A DNA stretch of 64,000 nucleotides from JBOHDX01 sp050700835 (GTDB taxonomy: Bacteria; Actinomycetota; Actinomycetes; Propionibacteriales; Nocardioidaceae): contig JBOHDX010000027.1 in the NCBI GenBank assembly GCA_050700835.1, positions 1-64,000 on the forward strand, in the 5' to 3' direction. The notes below the pieces were generated by a model. That model did not search any database. It worked only from the letters and a program-made list of their open reading frames with translations, and was not told the origin of the DNA. Position 1 is the stretch's first letter. Every line of letters starts with the position of its first letter. Shown in pieces: positions 43,268-50,122 of the stretch. The position numbers were made by a program, and so were the translations under genes.

Positions 43268-44895
43268 TGCGGGTCGCCGAAGCCGTCGGCGCGGCCGTTG
43301 CCGCTGCGGGCGTCGACCACGTGTTCGGGGTGGTCGGATCGGGCAACTTCCACGTGACGAACGCGCTGGTCGCCGGGGGCGCCCGCTTCGTGGCAGCCCG
43401 GCACGAGGGCGGTGCGGCCACGATGGCGGACGCCTATGCACGGATGAGCCGGACGGTGGCCGCGGTGACCGTCCATCAGGGCTGCGGGATGACCAATGCC
43501 ATGACCGGCATCACGGAGGCGGCCAAGAGCCGCACGCCGATGATCGTCCTGGCCGCTGAGTCGACGCAGCCACGATCCAACTTCCACGTCGACCAGGAGG
43601 CCCTGGCGCGTGCGGTGGGTGCAGTCCCCCTGCGGATCGACACCGCAGCAGGGGCGGCCGCCGTGGCCGCAGCTGCGGTCTGGCTCGCGGCGCAGGAGCG
43701 TCGCACCGTGCTGCTCAACCTTCCGCTGGATGTCCAGGGCCTGGAGGCGGAGGCGCCGAGCAGCGTCCGGCACGTGGCCCCGGGTCGTCCGGGGCCGGAT
43801 GACGTCGGCGTCACTGCCCTCGTCTCGGCCCTCGAGAGCGCAGCGAGGCCGGTGTTCGTGGCAGGTCGCGGAGCTCGCGGCCCGGGCTGCCGCGGCGCCT
43901 TGGTCGCTCTGGCCGACGAGTGCGGCGCGCTGCTGGCGACCTCGGCGGTGGCCAAGGGGCTGTTCCACGACGAGGCGTGGTCGCTCGACGTCTCGGGCGG
44001 GTTCGCGACCCCGCTGGCAGCCGAGCTGATCCGCGGTGCGGACCTGATCGTGGGATGGGGCTGCGCCCTGAACATGTGGACGATGCGGCACGGCCGGCTG
44101 ATCGCCCCGGACGCGACGGTTGTCCAGGTCGAGTGCGACGCCGATCAGATCGGCGTGCACCGTGACGTGACCTTCGGGGTGGTGGGCGATGTCCGCGAGA
44201 CGGCGCTGGCCGCCCGGGGGCGGCTGTCGCCGCGGACGGGCTACCGCTCTGTCGACCTCGGCGCGCAGATCGCAGCCGAGAGCCGCTGGCGCGACGTCGC
44301 CTACGACGACGACAGCACCGGCGGGCAGATCGATCCGCGCACGCTGACCATCGCGCTCGACGACCTCCTCCCGCCCGAGCGGGTCGTCGCCGTCGACTCC
44401 GGCAACTTCATGGGCTATCCGAGCATGTTCTTGTCGGTGCCCGACGAGTTCGGCTTCTGCTTCACCCAGGCGTACCAGTCGATCGGGCTGGGTCTGGCTA
44501 CCGCGATCGGCGCGGCGCTCGCCCAGCCTGATCGTCTGCCCGTCGCGGCGCTCGGGGACGGTGGGGCCTTGATGGGGATCGCGGAGCTCGAGACCGTGGT
44601 GCGGCTGGGCCTGCCGATGGTCGTGATCGTCTACAACGACGCCGCCTACGGGGCCGAAGTGCACCATTTCGGCCCCGACGGGCTTGGGCTCGACACGGTG
44701 CAGTTCCCGGACACCGATTTCGCCGGGATCGCCCGCGGATTCGGATTCGAGGCCATCCGGGTCGAGAGGGTCGAGGATCTCGCGCCCGTACGCGCATGGC
44801 TGTCCGGACCGCGGTCGGCCCCGCTCCTGGTGGACGCCAAGGTGACCCGCGCCCGGGGATCCTGGTGGCTGGAGGAGGCGTTCCGGGGGCACTGA
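43267..44895 (+). CDS. Thiamine-diphosphate-dependent enzyme (acetolactate synthase/benzoylformate decarboxylase-like)
   Basis: A 542-residue TPP enzyme with the three-domain layout of the acetolactate synthase superfamily. The cofactor-activating Glu is Glu47 in AARHEGGAATMADAYAR; the TPP/Mg motif is ALGDGGALMGIAELE followed by VIVYNDAAYG. The FAD-binding features of true acetolactate synthase are not obvious, so decarboxylation of a 2-oxo acid is more likely than acetolactate formation. It starts on the stop of the cyclase gene (TGATG). A hairpin 21 bases downstream ends the unit. Confidence 0.82.
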   Translation: MRVAEAVGAAVAAAGVDHVFGVVGSGNFHVTNALVAGGARFVAARHEGGAATMADAYARMSRTVAAVTVHQGCGMTNAMTGITEAAKSRTPMIVLAAESTQPRSNFHVDQEALARAVGAVPLRIDTAAGAAAVAAAAVWLAAQERRTVLLNLPLDVQGLEAEAPSSVRHVAPGRPGPDDVGVTALVSALESAARPVFVAGRGARGPGCRGALVALADECGALLATSAVAKGLFHDEAWSLDVSGGFATPLAAELIRGADLIVGWGCALNMWTMRHGRLIAPDATVVQVECDADQIGVHRDVTFGVVGDVRETALAARGRLSPRTGYRSVDLGAQIAAESRWRDVAYDDDSTGGQIDPRTLTIALDDLLPPERVVAVDSGNFMGYPSMFLSVPDEFGFCFTQAYQSIGLGLATAIGAALAQPDRLPVAALGDGGALMGIAELETVVRLGLPMVVIVYNDAAYGAEVHHFGPDGLGLDTVQFPDTDFAGIARGFGFEAIRVERVEDLAPVRAWLSGPRSAPLLVDAKVTRARGSWWLEEAFRGH

Positions 44896-44915
44896 TCGCC
44901 CGCCAAGCGCACCCA

Positions 44916-44959
44916 AGAATCGACATCGACGTCGTCATGGCGACCGCAATGTCGATTCT
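44916..44959. terminator. Hairpin after the TPP-enzyme gene, AGAATCGACAT stem
   Basis: AGAATCGACAT (44916-44926) pairs perfectly with ATGTCGATTCT (44949-44959), loop 22 bases. The stem core and loop length match the hairpin after clpX (18892-18932). It separates the cyclase/TPP operon from the lpd promoter. Confidence 0.6.
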
Positions 44960-44979
44960 CCGGTCGGCGGAGCCCCCGA

Positions 44980-44985
44980 TACGCT
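44980..44985 (+). promoter_or_regulatory. -10 element of lpd
   Basis: TACGCT, 7 bases, ATG at 44993; leaderless geometry as before ndk and proA. Confidence 0.6.
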
Positions 44986-44992
44986 CGGCGCC

Positions 44993-46399
44993 ATGAGCAG
45001 CCACTTCGATGTCGTCGTCCTCGGCGCGGGACCTGGCGGCTACGTCGCCGCCATTCGCGCTGCACAGCTCGGCAAGTCCGTTGCCGTGGTGGAGTCGAAG
45101 TACTGGGGCGGGGTCTGCCTCAACGTCGGCTGCATTCCGAGCAAGGCACTGCTGCGCAACGCCGAGATCGCACACATCATCGAGCGGGAGGCGGAGAAGA
45201 CCTTCGGGATCACGATCTCCGGTGACGTCACCCTCGACTACTCGAAGGCGTACTCCCGGAGCCGCGTCGTCGCCGACGGTCGGGTAAAGGGCGTCCACTT
45301 CCTGATGAAGAAGAACAAGATCACGGAGTACGACGGATGGGGCACGTTCACCGATGCCCACACCATCGCGGTGAGCCTGAACGACGGCGGCGACGACACG
45401 GTCACGTTCGAGCACTGCATCATCGCTACCGGTTCCACCACTCGACTGCTGCCGGGCACCTCCCTGTCGGAGCGCGTGGTGACCTACGAGGAGCAGATCC
45501 TCGAGGACAACCTTCCCAACAGCATCGTGATCGCCGGTGCCGGCGCGATCGGTGTGGAGTTCGGCTACATCATGGCCAACTACGGCGTCGACGTGACCAT
45601 CGTGGAGTTCCTCGACCGGATGGTTCCCAACGAGGACGAGGACGTGTCCAAGGAGCTGGCCAAGGCGTACAAGAAGCTTGGTGTCAACGTCCTGGTCGGC
45701 ACCCGGGTCGACGCGATCGACGACAGCGGTGACGACGTCAAGGTAACGATCACCAAGGGCGACGAGCAGTCGGTGCTCGCGACGGAGAGGGTCCTGCAGG
45801 CGATCGGGTTCGCCCCGCGGGTGTCCGGAACCGGACTCGACAAGGCCGGGGTCGAGTTCTCTGAGCGGACCGGCATCGACATCGACGGCTACATGCGGAC
45901 GAACGTCGAGCACATCTACGCCATCGGCGACGTCACGTCGAAGCTGATGCTGGCCCATGTGGCGGAGGCGATGGGCATCGTCGCCGCGGAGTCGATCGCC
46001 GGCGCCGAGACGATGCCGATCACCGAGTACGCGATGATGCCGCGAGCGACGTACTGCCAGCCGCAGGTGGCGAGTTTCGGCTACACCGAGGCTCAGGCTC
46101 GCGAGCGAGGCTACGACGTCAAGGTCGCGAAGTTCCCGTTCACCGCCAACGCGAAGGCCCACGGGCTCGGCGATCCGACCGGGTTCGTCAAGATCGTTGC
46201 CGACGCGGAGCACAACGAGTTCCTCGGCGCGCACCTGATCGGCCCGGACGTCACTGAGCTCCTGCCGGAGCTGACCCTGGCACAGATGTGGGATCTCACC
46301 GCGGAGGAGGCCGCCCGCAACGTACACGCCCATCCGACGCTGTCTGAGGCGGTCAAGGAGGCCATCCACGGCATAGCCGGCCACATGATCAACTTCTGA
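44993..46399 (+). CDS. lpd: Dihydrolipoyl dehydrogenase (E3)
   Basis: A 468-residue flavoprotein oxidising dihydrolipoamide in 2-oxo acid dehydrogenase complexes and the glycine cleavage system. FAD motif VVVLGAGPGGYVAAIRAA, redox disulfide Cys42/Cys47 in GGVCLNVGCIPSKALL, NAD motif IVIAGAGAIGVEFGYIM, second FAD motif IYAIGDVT, and the C-terminal active-site pair HAHPTLSEAVKEA. Followed by a terminator with a T-run. Its placement between the TPP operon and MFS gene, away from E1/E2 genes, is ordinary for actinobacterial lpd. Confidence 0.96.
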   Translation: MSSHFDVVVLGAGPGGYVAAIRAAQLGKSVAVVESKYWGGVCLNVGCIPSKALLRNAEIAHIIEREAEKTFGITISGDVTLDYSKAYSRSRVVADGRVKGVHFLMKKNKITEYDGWGTFTDAHTIAVSLNDGGDDTVTFEHCIIATGSTTRLLPGTSLSERVVTYEEQILEDNLPNSIVIAGAGAIGVEFGYIMANYGVDVTIVEFLDRMVPNEDEDVSKELAKAYKKLGVNVLVGTRVDAIDDSGDDVKVTITKGDEQSVLATERVLQAIGFAPRVSGTGLDKAGVEFSERTGIDIDGYMRTNVEHIYAIGDVTSKLMLAHVAEAMGIVAAESIAGAETMPITEYAMMPRATYCQPQVASFGYTEAQARERGYDVKVAKFPFTANAKAHGLGDPTGFVKIVADAEHNEFLGAHLIGPDVTELLPELTLAQMWDLTAEEAARNVHAHPTLSEAVKEAIHGIAGHMINF

Positions 46400-46406
46400 T
46401 CCGCCG

Positions 46407-46441
46407 ATCCGCGGCTTCTGGTCCGTCGGTCCGCGGATTTT
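46407..46441 (+). terminator. Rho-independent terminator of lpd
   Basis: ATCCGCGG (46407-46414) pairs with CCGCGGAT (46431-46438), loop 16 bases, followed by a TTTT run (46438-46441). It is the most classical terminator in the window. Confidence 0.75.
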
Positions 46442-46466
46442 GGCTCGCCGGTCGGCGGGCCAGAAC

Positions 46467-47747
46467 TCACGGATGGGCGGGTGGGGCCGGACGGATGGCG
46501 ATGGCGAGATCGTCCTCGACGAATCGGGGGCGGGCGAACACGAACCCGGCCACCAGCATCGGGGCGCCGAGACACATCAGCACCACAAGGGGCACGCGCC
46601 AACCACCCGACGCGCTGTGCAGCAACCCCGTCCCCAACGGGCCCGCTGCCGCGAGCAGGTAGCCGATGCCCTGCACGAACCCGGACAGGGCGGCCGTGCC
46701 CTGTGGGCTGTGGCTGCGCAGCCCGAGCATCGTCAGAGTCCAGGGGAAGGCGCAGCCACCGACGCCGAGCATCAGCGCCCAGAGCCACGGAACGCTCAGC
46801 GGGCTGAACAGCACCCCAGCGAAGCCGCCCACGGTGAGGGACACGAAGCCGACGACGAGGATCCGCTGGTCGGTGACCCGGCGCATGATCCAGGGCAACG
46901 CCAGGGGGACCGGCAGGCCCACGGCGGTGACGATCCCCAGCATCACGGCGCCCTCCTCGTGTGAGGCGCCGGCGTCGACGAAAATCTTCGGTAGCCACCC
47001 GAACTGCGCGTACGCGGCCGCGGACTGTGCCGCGAAGAAGATGGCCATCGCCCACGCCAGCCGAGAACGCAGCAAGGCCCGGAGAGGGATCGCCGAGGCC
47101 TCGGTCACGCCACGGCGTACGTCATGACGCAGCATTCCGAGCCACGGGAGAACCGCAATCGCGGCCACAATCGCCCACATCGCCAGGCCGGCGCGCCAGC
47201 TGCCGAAGCTGCTGGAGACCGGCAGGGTGACCACGGACGGGATCGCCGCACCGCCCATCAGTGCGGCGGAGTAGATCGCGGTTACCGTGCTGACGCTGCC
47301 GGCGAAGTGCAGCTTCACCAGAGGCGGGAGCGACACGTTGCCGACCGCGATCCCCGCCAGCGCGAGCACGGTGGCCACCAGGAACACCGGTGTGGACGAG
47401 GTGATCGAGCGCAGAGTCAGCCCACCCACGAGCGTGACCAGCGCGGCCAGAGCGGTGCGGTGGATGCCCAGGCGCTGGGTGATCGACGCCGTCACTGAAC
47501 CGAACACCGCGAAGCACAACACCGGCACCGTCGTGAGTACGCCTGCCACAGACGTGGACATGTGCAGCCCGGACTGCACCCGGTCCAGGGAGACACCGAG
47601 GCTGGTGACGGCGGGTCGAAGGTTGAACGCCAGCAGCACCATGCCGGCCAGCACGACCGCCTGGCGTGCATGTCCATGGGACCAACCACTCGTGGTGGCA
47701 CCGGTCTCGGCCGTCCGTGCCGGGCTGGGCTGCTGCGTCACCCGCAC
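46467..47747 (-). CDS. MFS transporter, CynX/NimT-like
   Basis: A 426-residue major facilitator with about 12 helices. The early segment LLAFNLRPAVTSLGVSLD and the SGFVQGIGYLLAAAGP segment in the second half match the CynX/NimT group, associated with cyanate or 2-nitroimidazole transport but mostly uncharacterised. Direction and substrate are unknown. Start uncertain between GTG 47747 and GTG 47741. It is divergent from the fdhA leader across about 45 bases, so the promoters face each other. Confidence 0.85.
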   Translation of the reverse strand: MRVTQQPSPARTAETGATTSGWSHGHARQAVVLAGMVLLAFNLRPAVTSLGVSLDRVQSGLHMSTSVAGVLTTVPVLCFAVFGSVTASITQRLGIHRTALAALVTLVGGLTLRSITSSTPVFLVATVLALAGIAVGNVSLPPLVKLHFAGSVSTVTAIYSAALMGGAAIPSVVTLPVSSSFGSWRAGLAMWAIVAAIAVLPWLGMLRHDVRRGVTEASAIPLRALLRSRLAWAMAIFFAAQSAAAYAQFGWLPKIFVDAGASHEEGAVMLGIVTAVGLPVPLALPWIMRRVTDQRILVVGFVSLTVGGFAGVLFSPLSVPWLWALMLGVGGCAFPWTLTMLGLRSHSPQGTAALSGFVQGIGYLLAAAGPLGTGLLHSASGGWRVPLVVLMCLGAPMLVAGFVFARPRFVEDDLAIAIRPAPPAHP

Positions 47748-47792
47748 ATCCTGGTGCCTGGCCGTGCAGATGCGCCCGGCGGGCGCCGGACT

Positions 47793-47798
47793 TAGGTT
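47793..47798 (+). promoter_or_regulatory. -10 element of the fdhA transcript
   Basis: TAGGTT, 6 bases, then the ATG of a 21-codon ORF at 47805. The fdhA start is about 80 bases farther on, so the mRNA has a leader that begins with this small ORF. Confidence 0.5.
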
Positions 47799-47804
47799 GA
47801 GTTC

Positions 47805-47870
47805 ATGGCGTCAGCCAGGCGCCCCGACGCTGTGATCGTGAACGCCGCCCTCCGGCGCCGGTCCCCTTGA
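47805..47870 (+). CDS. Possible leader peptide ORF upstream of fdhA (21 codons)
   Basis: ATG six bases after a -10-like TAGGTT opens a 21-codon frame (MASARRPDAVIVN, ending RRRSP) that stops 16 bases before the fdhA ATG, just before the fdhA Shine-Dalgarno GGAGGA. Position suggests a leaderless peptide whose translation could affect fdhA initiation. Conservation is unknown; it could be a chance ORF. Confidence 0.35.
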   Translation: MASARRPDAVIVNAALRRRSP

Positions 47871-47886
47871 AACGCGCGGAGGAAGC

Positions 47887-49116
47887 ATGGCGGACAACAA
47901 GGCAGTTGCGTACGTAGGGAAGGGCAAGGTCGAGGTCGAGACCATCGACTACCCGACCTTCGAGCTCAAGGACGGGCCCGGGGTCAACAAGGACAACATC
48001 GGTCGCCAGCTGCCGCATGGCGCGATCATCAAGACGGTCGCGACCAACATCTGCGGCAGCGACCAGCACATGGTGCGAGGGCGCACGACGGCGCCCGACG
48101 GGCTCGTGCTCGGCCACGAGATCACCGGTGAGGTGGTCGAAACCGGTCCGGGAGTCGAGTTCATCAGGGAAGGCGACCTGGTCTCCGTGCCGTTCAACAT
48201 CGCCTGCGGACGGTGCCGCAACTGCAAGGAGCGGAAGACGGGCATCTGCCTCAACGTCAACCCGGACCGGCCTGGCTCGGCCTACGGCTACGTCGACATG
48301 GGCGGCTGGGTCGGCGGTCAGGCACAGTACGTCGCGGTTCCCTACGCGGACTGGAACCTGCTCAAGTTTCCTGACAAGGACCGCGCCATGGCCAAGATCT
48401 TGGACCTGGCAATGCTGTCCGACATCTTCCCGACCGGCTTCCACGGGTGCGTGACCGCAGGCGTGGGTGTCGGTTCCACGGTCTACGTGGCGGGCGCCGG
48501 CCCGGTCGGCCTCGCGGCGGCGACGTCCGCGCTGCTGCTCGGCGCGGCCGCTGTGATCGTGGCTGACCTCAACAAGGAGCGCCTCGCGCAAGCGCGCAGC
48601 TTCGGGTGCGAGACGGTCGATGTGTCCGAGGGCGACCCGCGGGACCAGATCGAGCAGATCCTCGGCGTACCCGAGGTGGACTGCGGTGTCGACGCGGTTG
48701 GCTTCGAGGCGCGCGGGCACGGGCAGGGCTCCACGACCGAGGCGCCGGCGACCGTGTTGAACTCGCTGATGGACATCACCGCGGCGGGTGGCTCGCTCGG
48801 CATCCCCGGGTTGTACGTCACCGGAGACCCGGGTGGCGTCGACGATGCCGCCAAGGTCGGTTCCCTGTCGCTGAGCCTCGGCACCGGCTGGGCGAAGTCG
48901 CTGGCCTTCACGACCGGTCAGTGCCCGGTGATGAAGTACAACCGGGGTCTGATGATGGCGATCCTCCACGACCGGGTGCACATTGCGAAGAACGTCAACG
49001 CTACGCCGATCACCATCGACGAGGCGCCCCGGGGGTACGAAGAGTTCGACAAGGGGGCGTCGCGCAAGTACGTCCTCGACCCCAACGGGTACCTCGGCGC
49101 GGGCAAGACGGCCTGA
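47887..49116 (+). CDS. fdhA: Glutathione-independent formaldehyde dehydrogenase (zinc, NAD)
   Basis: A 409-residue medium-chain dehydrogenase of the FdhA type, oxidising formaldehyde to formate with NAD. Catalytic zinc ligands lie in NICGSDQHMV and VLGHEITGEV; structural zinc cysteines are in CGRCRNCKERKTGIC; the NAD fold is VYVAGAGPVGLAAATSALLLG. The long insertion around NPDRPGSAYGYVDMGGWVGG is typical of this branch, separating it from ordinary alcohol dehydrogenases. Strong Shine-Dalgarno GGAGGA. It serves formaldehyde detoxification or C1 use; no methanol oxidase genes are nearby. Confidence 0.93.
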   Translation: MADNKAVAYVGKGKVEVETIDYPTFELKDGPGVNKDNIGRQLPHGAIIKTVATNICGSDQHMVRGRTTAPDGLVLGHEITGEVVETGPGVEFIREGDLVSVPFNIACGRCRNCKERKTGICLNVNPDRPGSAYGYVDMGGWVGGQAQYVAVPYADWNLLKFPDKDRAMAKILDLAMLSDIFPTGFHGCVTAGVGVGSTVYVAGAGPVGLAAATSALLLGAAAVIVADLNKERLAQARSFGCETVDVSEGDPRDQIEQILGVPEVDCGVDAVGFEARGHGQGSTTEAPATVLNSLMDITAAGGSLGIPGLYVTGDPGGVDDAAKVGSLSLSLGTGWAKSLAFTTGQCPVMKYNRGLMMAILHDRVHIAKNVNATPITIDEAPRGYEEFDKGASRKYVLDPNGYLGAGKTA

Positions 49117-49137
49117 GCCGCCGGTCAGTGGGGTCGT

Positions 49138-49143
49138 TAGGGT
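49138..49143 (+). promoter_or_regulatory. -10 element of the DUF2344 gene
   Basis: TAGGGT, 8 bases, GTG at 49152; no Shine-Dalgarno, so leaderless. Confidence 0.5.
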
Positions 49144-49151
49144 CGGACCTC

Positions 49152-49937
49152 GTGCCTGACGACCCCTCTGACCGCGTCGCGAACACCGAGGCGCCGAACC
49201 CGCAGCTCCCGGTGGCGCAGCGACTGCGGATCCGCTACGCGAAGCGTGGCCGGCTGCGGTTCACCAGCCACCGGGACTTCAGCCGCGCGTTCGAACGGGC
49301 GGTGCGCCGAACCGGCCTGCCGATCGCGTTCTCGTCCGGCTACAGCCCTCACCCGCGGATCTCGTACGCCGGGGCATCGCCGACCGGAGCCTCCAGCGAG
49401 GCCGAGTACCTCGAGATCGCCTTGACCCGCGAATGTGACCTGAGCCACGTGCATGCCGCGCTCGACGAGGCACTGCCCGACGGGCTCGACGTGCTCACGG
49501 TGGTGCCCGCGCACGCCGGGGCCCTTGCCGACCTGCTCGAAGCGGGCGCATGGCAGATCGCGCTCCCGGGCGTACCCGAGGGCGACGTGCGGGCCGCCGT
49601 GGACGCCTTCCTCGCGGCGGAGTCGATCGAGGTCAGCCGGATGACCAAGAAGGGGCTCCGCGCCTTCGACTGCCGGGCCGCCGTGGTGCGTCTCGTTGCG
49701 TCGACGGGCCGGCTGCGAGGTGAACCGTGTGCGATACTGGAGGTGGTTGTACGTCACGGCGTGCCGTCCGTGCGACCCGACGACGTTCTCGCCGGACTCC
49801 GTGAGATCGCCGGCCTCGAGTCACCGATTCCGCCTGAGCAGACCCGGCTGGCCCAAGGACCGCTCGATCTGCGGACCGGCACGGTGGGTGACCCGTTCGC
49901 CTCCGACCGCGACGCATCGCAGGAGCAGTTCTCCTGA
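49152..49937 (+). CDS. TIGR03936 / DUF2344 protein, radical SAM partner
   Basis: A 261-residue protein whose core QRLRIRYAKRGRLRFTSHRD, SRAFERAVRRTGLPIAFSSG and YSPHPRISYAGA identifies DUF2344. The family occurs either fused to or next to the TIGR03960 radical SAM protein and usually precedes rne in Actinobacteria. Function is unproven; an RNA or tRNA modification role has been suggested from context only. Here its partner is 8 kb upstream (39210) while rne remains next door. GTG start set by TAGGGT at 49138. Confidence 0.9.
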   Translation: MPDDPSDRVANTEAPNPQLPVAQRLRIRYAKRGRLRFTSHRDFSRAFERAVRRTGLPIAFSSGYSPHPRISYAGASPTGASSEAEYLEIALTRECDLSHVHAALDEALPDGLDVLTVVPAHAGALADLLEAGAWQIALPGVPEGDVRAAVDAFLAAESIEVSRMTKKGLRAFDCRAAVVRLVASTGRLRGEPCAILEVVVRHGVPSVRPDDVLAGLREIAGLESPIPPEQTRLAQGPLDLRTGTVGDPFASDRDASQEQFS

Positions 49938-50048
49938 CGTGTCGACCGCGGCGGCGGCGGCTGGATGACCGGCCGGCAGTCTCGGAGGGCGTCGGCGGCC
50001 CGGCTGGTCGCGCACCGTGATCCCGGGTACCACCGAAGGCTTACGCCT

Positions 50049-50103
50049 GCAGCGACCAGGTCGCTGCGGACGACTGACATGTCCCTGAGCGGCGCTTGGC
50101 GCC
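50049..50103 (+). other. Two hairpins in the rne 5' leader
   Basis: GCAGCGAC (50049-50056) / GTCGCTGC (50060-50067) is a perfect 8-bp stem with a 3-base loop; GGCGC (50091-50095) / GCGCC (50099-50103) forms a second small stem just before the Shine-Dalgarno (AAGGAG at 50112). A leader that RNase E can cleave controls rne in enterobacteria; a similar autoregulation here is inference. Confidence 0.45.
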
Positions 50104-50122
50104 CCGGGACGAAGGAGAGCAC

